A stretch of 27,434 nucleotides of DNA from assembly GCA_049999805.1 (NCBI GenBank), contig JBNGIO010005969.1, positions 33,892-61,325 of the forward strand. The letters are read 5' to 3'. A model generated the notes under the pieces. It saw only the letters and a list, made by a program, of their open reading frames with translations, made no database searches and was not told the DNA's origin. This stretch comes from Folioceros fuciformis (Eukaryota; Anthocerotophyta; Anthocerotopsida; Anthocerotales). Below, piece after piece: positions 1-10,390 of this stretch. Both the position numbers and the translations under genes were made by a program. Numbering within the stretch: the stretch's first letter is position 1; every line of letters starts with the position of its first letter.

Positions 1-960
1 CTCCACAGACTACTACTTAATCTCCAGTTAAGTTCCTGTTACGAATTCTTTTTTTTTGTTTCGAACACCATGTTAATAACACCACCTCTCGTCCGTCAAT
101 AAGAATCATCCATTTATACCTTACCGTCAATGCATTTTGCATACCACCATGTGGGCTAAGATGTGGATTTGGAACTCCTAGTTCGATGGGTGCTGTAGAT
201 AGTTTTAAACTCGGTTACCTCGTACCTGAATCCATAGATTTTATAATGTTCAATAATACTAAAAATATTGACAATGCATAATGTTACTCATTCTCGACTT
301 ATCTTACACATCATTCTATAAAAAAAAATTGTACCGACCAAAATTAACAAAATTGCTATGAGTCTTTGTGCAAATTAATCCACTTCCTTCTCTTTAAAAT
401 ATGATATTATATATATATAATAATTTATGCATTATTATAGTTAAGTAATTTTTTCTAAAATTAAAAAACTTTATTTTCATAGAAAGATACTTCAAGCTTT
501 GTAGAGATGTAGGATTATTAAAACCCAGTATGCTTATTTAGTCTAAGATTAATGTATAGTTAAAAGATCCTTTAAGAGGAAGAGGTAAATAATATAGTAC
601 AAAGTATTTATTTTTTTATTGAAGATTTTATTCATTACTTCATGTCGTACTTTGTATGAAAAAAAAAAGAAAAAAAAAATTTATGAATGAGACAAAACAA
701 CAAGGAAGAGGATTTTATTCTTAAAGGCTTATGTTTGCCAACCTTTCCACCTGTCAATGAGCCATAAACAGAGTTTAATATTTTGAAAAAATAAAATAAT
801 TTTTATTAATTTAAACTTGATTAAAGTTCTTCTCCCTTTACTAAACCTTGAGAGGAAGACATCTTATGACCCAAGTTGGAATAACTCATCAAAACATGTC
901 TTAGTAGTAGTAGTACGGGGGCAACAATAACCATGGACTTAACACTAAACTAAACTATGC
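1..960. other. AT-rich gene-free stretch
   Basis: Strongly AT-rich sequence with A and T homopolymers and an alternating TA run near 400-420. No ORF, domain or RNA gene could be supported. Composition changes rather abruptly near 960 to the more GC-balanced sequence that leads into the NTF2 promoter and 5' UTR (about 960-1394). It could be old repeat or transposon remains, or simply AT-rich intergenic DNA; I see no terminal repeats that would decide this. Confidence 0.6.
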
Positions 961-1394
961 AGTTAGCTTTAAGAAGCGAAGGCTCGTAGGCCTGTTACAG
1001 TTTAGGGCCATGCTCCTTGCGGAGTTAATTAAGGCAAGAAGAGCGGCCCATGGAAAAGCCGCCGCGATGGGAAACTCACCTGGAGAAGAAACCTACCTTG
1101 ATATGGAGACTAGGCGCATGATGTACCAATGTACCTGGGTGTTGAGCGGGTTTGCAGTGCACCGAGTTTAAACGCAGAAATGTGGAAATGGATATTTTGG
1201 AGAGGGTAGAAGTAAGCGGAGGGCGTGGCGTAACGTAACCCGCCATCTATCGACTGCCGAATATTTGGTGGAGTGGTGGTATCAGTGGTAAACGATAGTG
1301 GGTGCAGTTGAGTAGTGGTGGGTGCAGCAGTGGTATTTGTGTGTGCGCCTGGTTGTGTTTTGCATCCGGCGATCTCGCGGCCTGAAGTACGTCC

Positions 1395-2126
1395 ATGGAC
1401 CCCGATTCTTTGTCCAAGGCCTTTGTGGAGCACTACTACAGCACGTTTGATGTCAACAGGGGGGGCCTCGTAGGTCTGTACCAGGATAATTCTATGCTCA
1501 CCTTCGAGGGTGAGAAGATCATGGGGGCCCAGAACATCGCGGCCAAGCTCAACAGTTTGCCCTTTCCTCAGTGCAAGCACACCATCACCACCGTGGACTG
1601 CCAGCCCTCGGGCCCCGTCAACGGCATGCTCGTCTTCGTCAGCGGCTCTTTGATTCTCCCGGGAGAGAGCCACCAGCTTAAATTCAGCCAGGTAATCAGC
1701 TCATCCACACGCGGCCTGCGTTTCTGTCGCTATGGAGCTCCAATCTTCCTGCGCCGTTGCGTCTTGCCTGCCTTTTCTTGTCTCATCTTTGGCTCTTGGC
1801 AAGCTGATCGGTCCTCCGTGTTAGGGCATCCCGAATGAGAGTGGATGTATTGCTCGATTGCGGAGGCGGTGATCGCGTCCCTCACCAGCTGCTTAGGGTT
1901 TGCGAGAACAGTCGTGAAAGCCTTCTGTTGGGGTTTGTGGTGGACTGCTCTTGGAAGCCTATGTTTTTGGTCTGCTATTGCTGTTGCTCGTATCGGCACT
2001 CCACTGTCTCCGCTCTTAGGGTTCCGTCTTTGACTCTGCTCTGTTTTGCAGATGTTCCACTTGTTACCTTCTAGCGGAGGAAGTTTGTACGTCCTCAACG
2101 ACATCTTCCGGCTGAATCTGACGTAG
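1395..2126 (+). CDS. NTF2: Nuclear transport factor 2 (NTF2), 2 exons, 123 aa
   Basis: Small dimeric import factor that carries RanGDP into the nucleus and binds FxFG nucleoporins. Exons are 1395-1691 and 2052-2126, both joined in phase 0 (CAG|GT...TTTTGCAG|ATG). The spliced product is 123 aa, the usual length of plant NTF2. Visible family features are the N-terminal MDPDSLSKAFVEHYYSTFD helix, YQDNSMLTFEGEKIMG, the PFPQCKHTITTVDCQP segment, and the C-terminal NDIFRLNL tail. The start is the first ATG of the conserved N-terminus. The 360-nt intron has an in-frame stop, so unspliced reading ends at 1838. A convergent BSD gene lies downstream, with about 1.15 kb between the stop codons. Identity is clear from sequence; the role is family knowledge. 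Confidence 0.95.
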
Positions 2127-3277
2127 AAATGCAGCGTTCCTGCAGAGTACACTACGTAGAGGGTTGTGCATTTGATGATTTTTTTTTTGCAGTGGCACAT
2201 CAAGTCAGTGGATTATCCAGATGAAGCTGTTTTGGAATAAGGACCTCTCAAGGCGTGCGGTTTAGAAGTGTGCCCTTGGGTCTAGCTATGGGAATGGTAT
2301 TCACATGCCAATCTTCAGTCACCACCAGCTGAACTCCCTGTTTCAAATGTGGTTGAAATAAGGATCTATGTACCGGATTCCATACTTGATGTCTGACTAT
2401 TCGACAGAAACGCATATTTCCACGCCATTGTCTTCCATCTTTTTTCCAGGCGATCAGCCTGCCCCTAGCTGGGAGTGTGCGCATGCCCGTCAGCCATCAC
2501 GTGGTATTAAAGAGCTCTGATAAGTCGGTGGGTGTCTCAAGGATGAGGATTCTGGGTCTTTTGTCCTTCAAAGACCAACTCCCCACCTCATTGATGCGAT
2601 CCACCTATAACCCCTCGTCCGGAGGCAACGTCTTTATGGCGTCCGCTTCCAGTTAGCTGCCACTAAAGAACACACAAAATGGGCAAGATACTCAGCATTT
2701 GAACATTGGAGTGGGATTGACGTACGTCGACGCGCACATGGCAGACTCAGCTGGGCCCCCTCCTCCGTATGGTCCACTCATCACGCAGGCTCTGTCTCTC
2801 TCTCTTTGGAAGCTTGCCCTGTAAGACACCAGGGTAGTGTTCCATCACTCTCACCAAAGCTGCTGCCTGCATGGACGGTACTTCCATTATCCTCCTCTGT
2901 ACCGTCCTTCTCGGACAGCACGAGGCGAAGCCAAGCAACTTGCAAGTGTACATCCGCAGCGGCAGAAAGGCAATTCAATTATCTCCTCCAAGTGCAGTAC
3001 ACAGCACGAGCACCAGTTGACAGCATCCTTTGGATCCCATTCTTTGCTTTCACACACTCCGAATCCTACACAAAGCTCGTTTCCACAGTCTAGAGAGCCT
3101 TGAATTGACGGTACTCACGGGAATCCACATGTCTGATCAACAAATGACATTTTACGTACAAATCGATGTCTTCGGAGGGACTCAGCCTACAAATCACTTG
3201 CTAGGTAAATTAGCAGAAAAGTGGCTTGACAGGTTATACTAGGATGGGAAAAGCTTTGAGGGTCCCCAGGATTGTGA
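2127..3277. other. Convergent intergenic / 3' UTR region
   Basis: About 1.15 kb between the stop codons of NTF2 (+) and the BSD gene (-). Only short, compositionally unremarkable ORFs occur (for example 2806-3093 and 2837-3103), without recognisable domains or consistent splice partners. It most likely holds both 3' UTRs. I see no RNA gene or repeat in it. Confidence 0.5.
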
Positions 3278-5218
3278 TCAAAGCAAGGCTGGGTTCTGTG
3301 ACTCCAGTTTACTGGGTGACTCATTCTCAGGGATCTCAACAAGCTCGCCATCGGATGAATTGTCACTAGCTTCCCTCGGAATATTTTGAAGCTTGTCTGC
3401 GGTTTTGGATGGGTGCCCTGGATTGACTGTATCATCTTCACCATCACTGTCAAGGGCCTGAAAGGCAGGTATAAAACTTGCAATGTAAGGAGAAATACCC
3501 TGAGCCACTACTCAGGTCTGTCAACTCCCATGTTAGTGAAGGTATATTCATTCTGATGACGACGGCTGTTAGTCTCAACTTACTTTGTCAAAGTCATCAT
3601 CAAAATCGGGATCATCGTCTGCATCTGTGAAGAAAAAACAAAACACGCAATCATCAAAATCACTTTCCATCAACAACCTGACTTTTCATACTACAACAGC
3701 ATTCCTCATCCGATAGCCACTCACAAGATCAACAAGTCCATGATGGGCTAACCTACCATGCCCTTCGTCACCACTGTCCGCACCAAGAAGATAAGCATCC
3801 AGCTCTTGGTCTGCACTTCTTTCCCCAACACCTTTGGTGACCACTGCCTTGTCAACCACCACACTTGTGGAAGTTTCCTGTACAGGTGCAGTGTCTGAAA
3901 GTCCTTTGTTTGCAACTGCGAGAGCCTTCTCTGCGTTCCTCTCCTCCTCTTCTTTGATGAGTTTTGCGGCAGCTGTACGCTCCAGGTATTTTGACTCATA
4001 CCTTGTATAAGGCCAAAATGTCAGCAAAGCCAGTAGCCAAGGTAGAAATCTGCGCGACCAACAGCTCCAGGATAACAAGGAAATCTTCATTGAGAAAAAT
4101 CATCTTACGGTGCCACGAGGTTTTTCACCAAAATGAAGTAAATTCTCCAGAAACGGCTCTCCTTCATTCGACGTGGACAGAGCACATACCGAAAATCAGA
4201 CATTTCCTGACACAACATCCCGCCATTAGCAGGTCTCAGCTGAACTAAGAAAGCTGAAAGGAATTAGACGATATACTGCACATGGGGGATGGCGGGGGGG
4301 GTGGGGAGATTATATACTGGGACACTGGCGAGAACCAGCACTGCATGCCGTTCCTGCCACTCCGGGAGATCCTGCCTTATCGTAGTTGCAACGTCCACTC
4401 CCTCACTCTGCTGCTTGGCTATCATACAGAGCCAGTCAACCATGAGCATTGCTGTAACCACACACGAATGTCCAGATTGCCAACAAGAAGGTCTACTTCT
4501 GCAGCTCTTTACGCAAGTGTTTTTTTTTTACATCCTGCTGTGTACTAACGTCTGTATCCTTCTACAGAAACCATTCCATTGAACAACGGCACACGTTAAC
4601 TTTCCCAGAATATCACTGATCAAGCGTATTGGCCAGTGTACCCAACATGGTCAGTGCATTCACGGCGCGTAACAATCCACCAGGTTTGCCTTAACCTGCG
4701 TAGACCAAAGCATCCCCAACCTAATCGCTCTGGAGAACACATGAGACCTGTCAACCGACTCTCCTACACTACACTACACTAAATGTACAGGCTCCATTCG
4801 AGAAAACCTGTTCCTCGTAATCAAAACAGAGAGGCAAAGCCTTGGACTCACCATCGTACTCAGCAAGAGGAAATTCCTTGAACGTGTTGATGGTAAGACC
4901 CCGTACAAACTCACGGAGATCAGAAGTTATTCCAAACTCTTCAAGCTCGGCATCCGTGGGAGGCGAGGCAGGCGAGGGTGAAGACGACAGCTCGCCTGCC
5001 ATTTTGGAAGCAGCAGAAGCAATAGAAGGAGGCAACTCGCCTGCCATCTTCTTCAGCTCATCTGCTTTCTTGGTAGCCTCCACAGCAATTTCCCTCGATC
5101 GCTTGGCAGTCTCCAGGGCAATCTCCTGCGAGAACTTGGCTGCTTCCAACGCAATCTCTTGAGACTTTTTGGCCGTCTCCTGGGCAAAGACTTTTGCTTT
5201 CTGGAATAAGATATCCAT
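3278..5218 (-). CDS. BSD-domain protein, 6 exons, 343 aa
   Basis: Exons on the minus strand: 5218-4852, 4418-4318, 4206-4109, 4001-3757, 3624-3584, 3457-3278. They sum to 1032 nt and all phases agree. The protein matches the layout I recall for plant BSD-domain proteins such as Arabidopsis At1g10720. Residues 14-57 form an N-terminal helix of 11-residue repeats. A Ser/Pro linker and LREFVRGLTINTFKEFPL follow. The BSD domain at about 130-190 shows QDLPEWQERHAVLVLAS and the hallmark FWRIYF (175-180). The tail is acidic (DADDDPDFDDDFDK, DSDGEDD). The start at 5218 was preferred over an in-frame ATG at 5239 because MDILFQKAK matches the family N-terminus. The exon 2 acceptor (TAG|CC) is the least certain junction; the exon 2 to 3 join gives the family spacing exactly. 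BSD domains occur in TFIIH p62 and synapse-associated proteins; the plant protein's role is not established. Confidence 0.88.
5048..5179 (-). repeat. Four tandem 11-residue repeats in BSD protein N-terminus
   Basis: Residues 14-57 of the BSD protein are four contiguous 11-mers: ETAKKSQEIAL, EAAKFSQEIAL, ETAKRSREIAV, EATKKADELKK. The Glu, Ala, Lys and apolar positions recur in register. Eleven-residue periodicity of this kind is known in LEA group 3 proteins and synuclein/apolipoprotein helices, where it gives an amphipathic helix that folds on membranes. The repeat is directly visible; membrane or stress function is inference. Confidence 0.85.
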
Positions 5219-5679
5219 GGCGCTGCAACGAATCACCAAGCTTCGCTCCTTCCGCTAATCCGATTCCAATATGCGCTACAATTCACCCCCTTGCATGGAT
5301 CTACTGCTCAGACAGCACGACACGCCCACGTGCTGCCTGAGCAGGCAGCATCAAACCGTCTGCAGCACGACCGGCAGCAGCAAACTTCTCAGAGTCAGCA
5401 CAATCTCCAAGGCGCAGGACGTGCATCAAATGCTCAGCAAAGCCACCGTGCTCACCGTAGCTAATCCGAGCGCAAAGAGGCTACCCAGATGATGCCCAGG
5501 GCGGAATTATGCTGCTACGATAGCGCAAACTTGGGAAACGGGACCATCCATATGACGATTTTAGGACCTAAGAAGTGGCCGGACACACTGAAGTTTATCT
5601 CACGTGCAGTCGTAAAATTTCTTGCTTCCCCACTCGGAATGGAGAAATCGGAGCCCGCCTGACTGGCCCCTGCCGAGCC
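5219..5679. promoter_or_regulatory. Divergent shared upstream region with two G-boxes
   Basis: 461 bp separate the start codons of the BSD gene (-) and the CCDC93 gene (+), so both promoters and 5' UTRs must lie here. Two CACGTG G-box cores, the usual site for plant bZIP and bHLH factors, are at 5327-5332 and 5601-5606. The first overlaps the right arm of a hairpin (5304-5344). No TATA box could be assigned. Bidirectional control is inferred from the arrangement only. Confidence 0.5.
5304..5344. repeat. Imperfect inverted repeat (16-bp arms, 9-nt loop)
   Basis: Left arm 5304-5319 (CTGCTCAGACAGCACG) and right arm 5329-5344 (CGTGCTGCCTGAGCAG) pair at 15 of 16 positions around a 9-nt loop. The G-box CACGTG (5327-5332) spans the loop/right-arm junction. 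It lies 86-126 bp upstream of the BSD start codon, so it may form a hairpin in that gene's 5' UTR or act as a paired protein-binding site in DNA. Confidence 0.75.
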
Positions 5680-8600
5680 ATGGAGGAGGATAGCGATGCA
5701 GCAGAGTTGCTGCAGCGGATTCAGCAGGCGCTGGTGGGCGGGGGCTACTACCGCGCAGGCATTTCCTCGCTCTCTGCCTTTGACAAGCTCACGGGGGGCC
5801 TGGCCTGGTGCATCACTGCCTCCAACGTGGATGTGGACTTCGACGTCTTCTTTGACGACGACGCCACCCTTGGTGAAAAGATGTGTGTGCTATCTCTCGG
5901 CGTGTGGGTTGATTGTCCGAGGTTTAAGGGGGTTCGTTTAGGCAGTGGTTGTGGATGTCCAGCTTATGCGGCCATGAGATTGAGTAATTTGTAGGTCAGG
6001 AAGTGTGTCCCGGGATTATGGGTGCATACTGTAGTGATTGCAAAGTGAAACTGAGAATTCAAGTCTTTGTCGACTCAGAAAAGTGGGAGAAGCCATCGAA
6101 TCAGCGTTGCAGAGAATGGGATGTCCTTTTCCTCTGCAAGCTCATCAGATCCAGGGTCTGGATTTTAAGGCAGTCTACCCGGTTGTGCAATGGCTTGTCA
6201 AGCGTGTTCAGGCTACAAGGGAGGAACGAGGTGATCAGGTTGGTGTGCAGATGAGTCAGATTTAAGCTAGCTTGATTGATTGGACCCCACTCTAGAATTT
6301 ATTGTTTAATTTCCTGACATTCCTCACCAGGAAGCTTCACTGACCTTCTTGTTTGTTGGCAGCTTCGGAGATATGCTCTCTTCTGGTTTCGTGAGCATTA
6401 TGACCTGCCTGAGGAAGTATGTTCCCATTCTTTCTGCTTGTTCTTGGTGCAGAGCTTTCAAGGCTGATCGGCTTCTGGCTTGTTGCCTTACGTCCTGCTG
6501 GATGTTTCCCCATCATAATTTTCTTGTTCCCATGTCAACCAGGCGAGGTTTAAAACTGCACCTTCTCAGAGGATACGTCGCCTCTACCGTCGTGCCAAGT
6601 ATGTTGTGTCTCTCCCTTTCTGCCGATTCTATTGTGACATTGTAGTCTTTAGTGTGTTCGTTGTTTTCAAAGTTGCAGCTTTTTGTTTCTGATTGCTGCT
6701 GATGGTTTACTGTCCCAGAAGTATACCACCTCCAGCTAATCGCATGGACCGTGTCCGCTCCACTTTGCTGGAGTATGGTCATCAGATACCTAGGTAGTTC
6801 TGCTGTTTTGTTGCTCAGGTGGCAGTGGATGGTCTCTGTCCATTCTCTCACGGATATCTTGTAATGTGTGGTTTGGAATGTGCCTGTGATTCAGAATTGA
6901 CATGGCTGACGTAGAGCATCCTGTGCTAGAAGAGTGGACAGAAGCAGAAGACCTGCAGTTGTCAACACATGGAGCCCTTGGCAGTGTGAGCCAACTGTAC
7001 TGCGGCTGCACCTTTGACTGATGTGTTCCCTTTATGTCCGCTTGAACTTTTGTTCTACTTGCAGGCCGTTCATCTTGCTGATTTCCGACAGCTACTGGGA
7101 ACCCTATCAAAGGCTAATGATGGAATGTTGTCTGGTCGAACAGTGTAAGCTACTCCGATTACTGTATGTATGTGCGTTTTGCAGGGTTTCTTGAGTTTTC
7201 ATACATCGGAAGAACGTTGTTTGTTTTGCACTGACATCCTTTCTTCCGTCATTCTGGCAGGCGCCGTATTGTGGAACTAGGGTCAGAGGACATTCAGGCT
7301 GCATCATCAAAGTACTCTCAACCAACTGCAGGGAGCAATGTACACCAGCACCAGGCATGTGCTCAGTGAATTTTTGCGTTTCTCGTGTGGTGACTAGGTG
7401 ACGAACTCAAGAAATGGAATTCAGTAGTATGAAGGAGGGGTGTACAATTCTGATCATTTTTTTGTTTTGATGGACAGCAAATCACAGCACTCAATAGACA
7501 GATAGATTTGCAGAGAGAACGCATTGAGCGTCTCCAGGCTGAGCAGGAGTCATGGGGTCAGAAATTTGAGGGTGCGGCACAATCATTGAGAAAGCAGGTG
7601 TGTTGGGGACCAGGAACGTTGAGGTGAATTTCTGTACTGCTATTGGATGTTGCGGTAGCATGAGTTTACGGGCATTTCCTCCTGTGCAAGTTCTGCAGTA
7701 TTGAGCAGCCATGTGCCTGCTGCTGTACTGCTTAGGGCGGCAGGATGAGCGCAATACTCAGTTGCAGGAAACGATGGAAAAATTACAAGCAGAAGTGGAT
7801 GCTGCACAAGCTGGTGGAATTGTGGGGAAGCTGAAGTCTCAGTTGCAGCAGTTAGCGGTCTGCATCCTCCGACCTGTACTGATGACCTGCATTCCATTAT
7901 GTTACGTGACTTTTCTGGGGAACTGAATGTGATGAGCAGCCCACTGATCTATCAGCTTGGCCTACAGATGCTGGAAAAACAAGAGAACCAGTTTCGTGTT
8001 GACTGTCGGAAGCATCGAGCTAACCTCTTATCTACCATACGACAGTTGCGGGAGCAGGCCGCAAACTCTGCTGAAGACACTGACCGTTCTGAAGAAATTG
8101 ATGCCACACTCAAGGCGGATTTGGAAAAGCTGAGCTTATTGCGAGTCGTACGTAGAATGACCCAAGCATTTTATGTACTTGTGTGGGAAACGTTTAGTCT
8201 CAGTGACCAAGTGGAAGGTGTGCAGGAGTTGGCGAGCAAGAGTCGGGCAGTGGCCCTACTTCAAAGACGAGTGGATGATCTTCCCACACAGTCTGAGCTT
8301 ATTCAGTATGCCTAGCTTACAACCGTTATATGCCTATCATATGGCCTTATAGAAGTCTCCCATGTGACGGATGCTTTCTTGACCCGGTCTTCATCTCCGA
8401 CTATCTGCAGATATGAGAGGCGTTTTGTAGAGCTGTTCGTGCACATACAGGTAAGGTGGCACGTGGCTGTTTTTTCATGGCAACATTGGAGATCAACCTC
8501 GTGACTGCTGTTGCTAACGGTACGAAGTGGGGTGGAATGGATCAGGGAAAATTGCGGGAGACAAGAAAATATTTTGGAACGTACAACGCCCTGGCTGAAG

Positions 8601-9175
8601 CTCACGAAATGACCGTGAAAGAGATTTCGCTTTTGAATTCCATACATTCCCAGGTATTAAACGCTGTAATCAGCTTCCACAAGCATGCTGGGACCGTCTG
8701 TTCTGCATCTGACCTCGGATTTCTAGTGCAGTTTGATGCTGCGATGTTGACAGCAGGAGGCCGTGCCAAGTTCCTTGAGTCTATGGAGGGAATCGCAAAG
8801 GGCGTTCATCAGGTTCATGCCTTTCTCTTCTGTCGAACTGCTGCAGTTGGGCCCATTTGAAGGACATGTCCTCCTTCCTAACTTGTGATGCATGTGCAGA
8901 AACTGGACAAGATAGTCAAACGGTTTCAGGCAGAGCAAGCTACGTATGCAAGCCTGAAAGAGAAGCATGCCGCACTTATCGCTGAACAGCGGCAATATGT
9001 AGCACTGATCAAAGCCTTTCAGGTAAATTGTTGCATGAAAGCGTGTGCTTGGACACTTTCTCTGCACGGAGATAAGGCATATTTATGTTTCTGTGGAACA
9101 CAGGAAGAATGTGCTCGGAACGAGAAGCTACACGCGCTTATGGAGCAACAAGGCCACCCTCCGAGTGAGATCTAG
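5680..9175 (+). CDS. CCDC93: CCDC93 homologue (CCC complex subunit), 17 exons, 576 aa
   Basis: Exons: 5680-5882, 6079-6238, 6363-6416, 6543-6598, 6719-6793, 6895-6985, 7065-7144, 7261-7354, 7478-7597, 7744-7857, 7968-8147, 8226-8305, 8411-8450, 8546-8653, 8732-8812, 8900-9022, 9104-9175 (1731 nt, all phases agree). The N-terminal calponin-homology-like region shows FDKLTGGLAWCI (34-45), HQIQGLDF (90-97) and YPVVQWLVKR (101-110). A long coiled coil ends with DDLPTQSELIQYERRF and EISLLNSIHSQ. These blocks and their spacing follow human CCDC93 (about 631 aa). CCDC93 with CCDC22 and COMMD proteins works with Retriever in recycling membrane proteins from endosomes. The 7355-7477 intron appears to use a GC donor. 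The exon 11 donor could be 8145 or 8148; both keep frame. The start is the first ATG of the conserved block. Confidence 0.93.
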
Positions 9176-10390
9176 TGCTGCGCGCTAAAGTACAGACGTG
9201 CGACTGTGGCTGGGCACGTAACAAGTAGCTTACGTTCAAAGATCTGACAAGGGACTCGCGCCAATAGTGTAGTCCGGCTTTTTGTGGAGCCCATCGTCAA
9301 CTTCCAACCTCATGAGGAGGACGGGACACGTCGGGCACTGGGCTTAAAACACGTACAGATTTGGAGTGGCCGAAACTGTTGTTGGGATTGGGGACTCCAG
9401 GACTGTTCATGTCATTTGTCACTGTGACCTACTGCTGTGTGCGAGTCCCCAGGACTGGGACAGTCCGTTGCCTTCCCGAGGTGTGACTCACCGCCCCCAA
9501 CGCTTCACACTGTCTGTGCCCTGGCTATCCCTGTGTGAAGGTTAAACACACAGATCTCATGGGTTTAGCTTTATACCGAATGCTGATCCAAGCGCAAGGC
9601 TGCCCGCCTCAGTCCAGAACTGCCAGCTGGAATGTGAAATGCTAGCTGTTTTCAGGATGTTTATACTGTACTGGGAAAGCTCTGGTTCTAAGGAACAGCG
9701 ACCATACTGCCGTCCCTGAGCACTCCCGATCACGACAGCTCCTGCCACGTTATCTCAGTGTACTGTTTCGATGTTTAAATCAAGCCGCCTCGAAAATGCG
9801 CGAGACGCAGTGGAACTCCAGGAACCCCGGCCCACCATCCCTTTGCATTGAATCGAGGAGTTGTAGACACTCCACGGTAGCGGTGCAGCCTCAGGCAGAC
9901 GCAGCCGTGTTGGGGGAACGTTGAGCAGTCGACGTCTCGCAGGTACGGCCTCGTGCCCTCCTTGCTACCCGAGGATGTGGCACTTGCGATCTTCCCCGCT
10001 GCCTCGCAAGTTGGCCTTCAGCTCTCCAACCTCTGCAGCTCCTGATCCCTTTCCTGGAAACTACGCGTTGTGATTGCTGCCTGGACGTCAAGGGTGCACA
10101 CTGTACAGAACGAAGAGACTGCATGAGAACTATACAAGTGGAATCTGGTGACCAGCAATGGTCAAGTCGTACAGCGATTGCTGTGCGCGTGGACTGCTGA
10201 GCTTGGGATGTCCAAAATTCGAACATCCTGCTTCGCTCTAACCAGGCTGGAGGGCTCCTTCCTCACATGGGCTGGGTTAGTAGTTCTGGCAACGTGGGAA
10301 GCATACTTCTAGTGTCACCCTTCCTACTCCAGCTCTGCCGGCAACCCGGTACCAAGTAGTACAGGCCCAAGGTGGAATGCTAGTCTTTAG
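9176..10390. other. Intergenic: CCDC93 3' flank and unresolved 5' part of the receptor kinase
   Basis: About 1.2 kb with no convincing gene. It should contain the CCDC93 3' UTR and, nearer 10390, the signal-peptide exon of the phytocyanin kinase. I looked for a signal peptide followed by the usual phytocyanin GGxxGW block. Two weak candidates start at ATG 10208 and ATG 10267 and have hydrophobic stretches, but neither joins the 10391 exon in phase through a normal-sized intron. Confidence 0.4.

Noticed and set aside
1110-1673. 187-codon minus-strand ORF over the NTF2 promoter and first exon
   Set aside because: Antisense shadow of NTF2; Thr/Pro-rich low-complexity translation with no family.
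4764-4781. TACAC(T) microsatellite in an intron of the BSD gene
   Set aside because: Only about three to four units; ordinary short simple repeat with no apparent role.
5680-9175. Initial idea that the gene encodes augmin subunit 3 (HAUS3/AUG3)
   Set aside because: The N-terminal blocks FDKLTGGLAWCI and HQIQGLDF...FPVVQWLVKR-type, and the EISLLNSIH block, match CCDC93 in order and spacing; they do not match AUG3.
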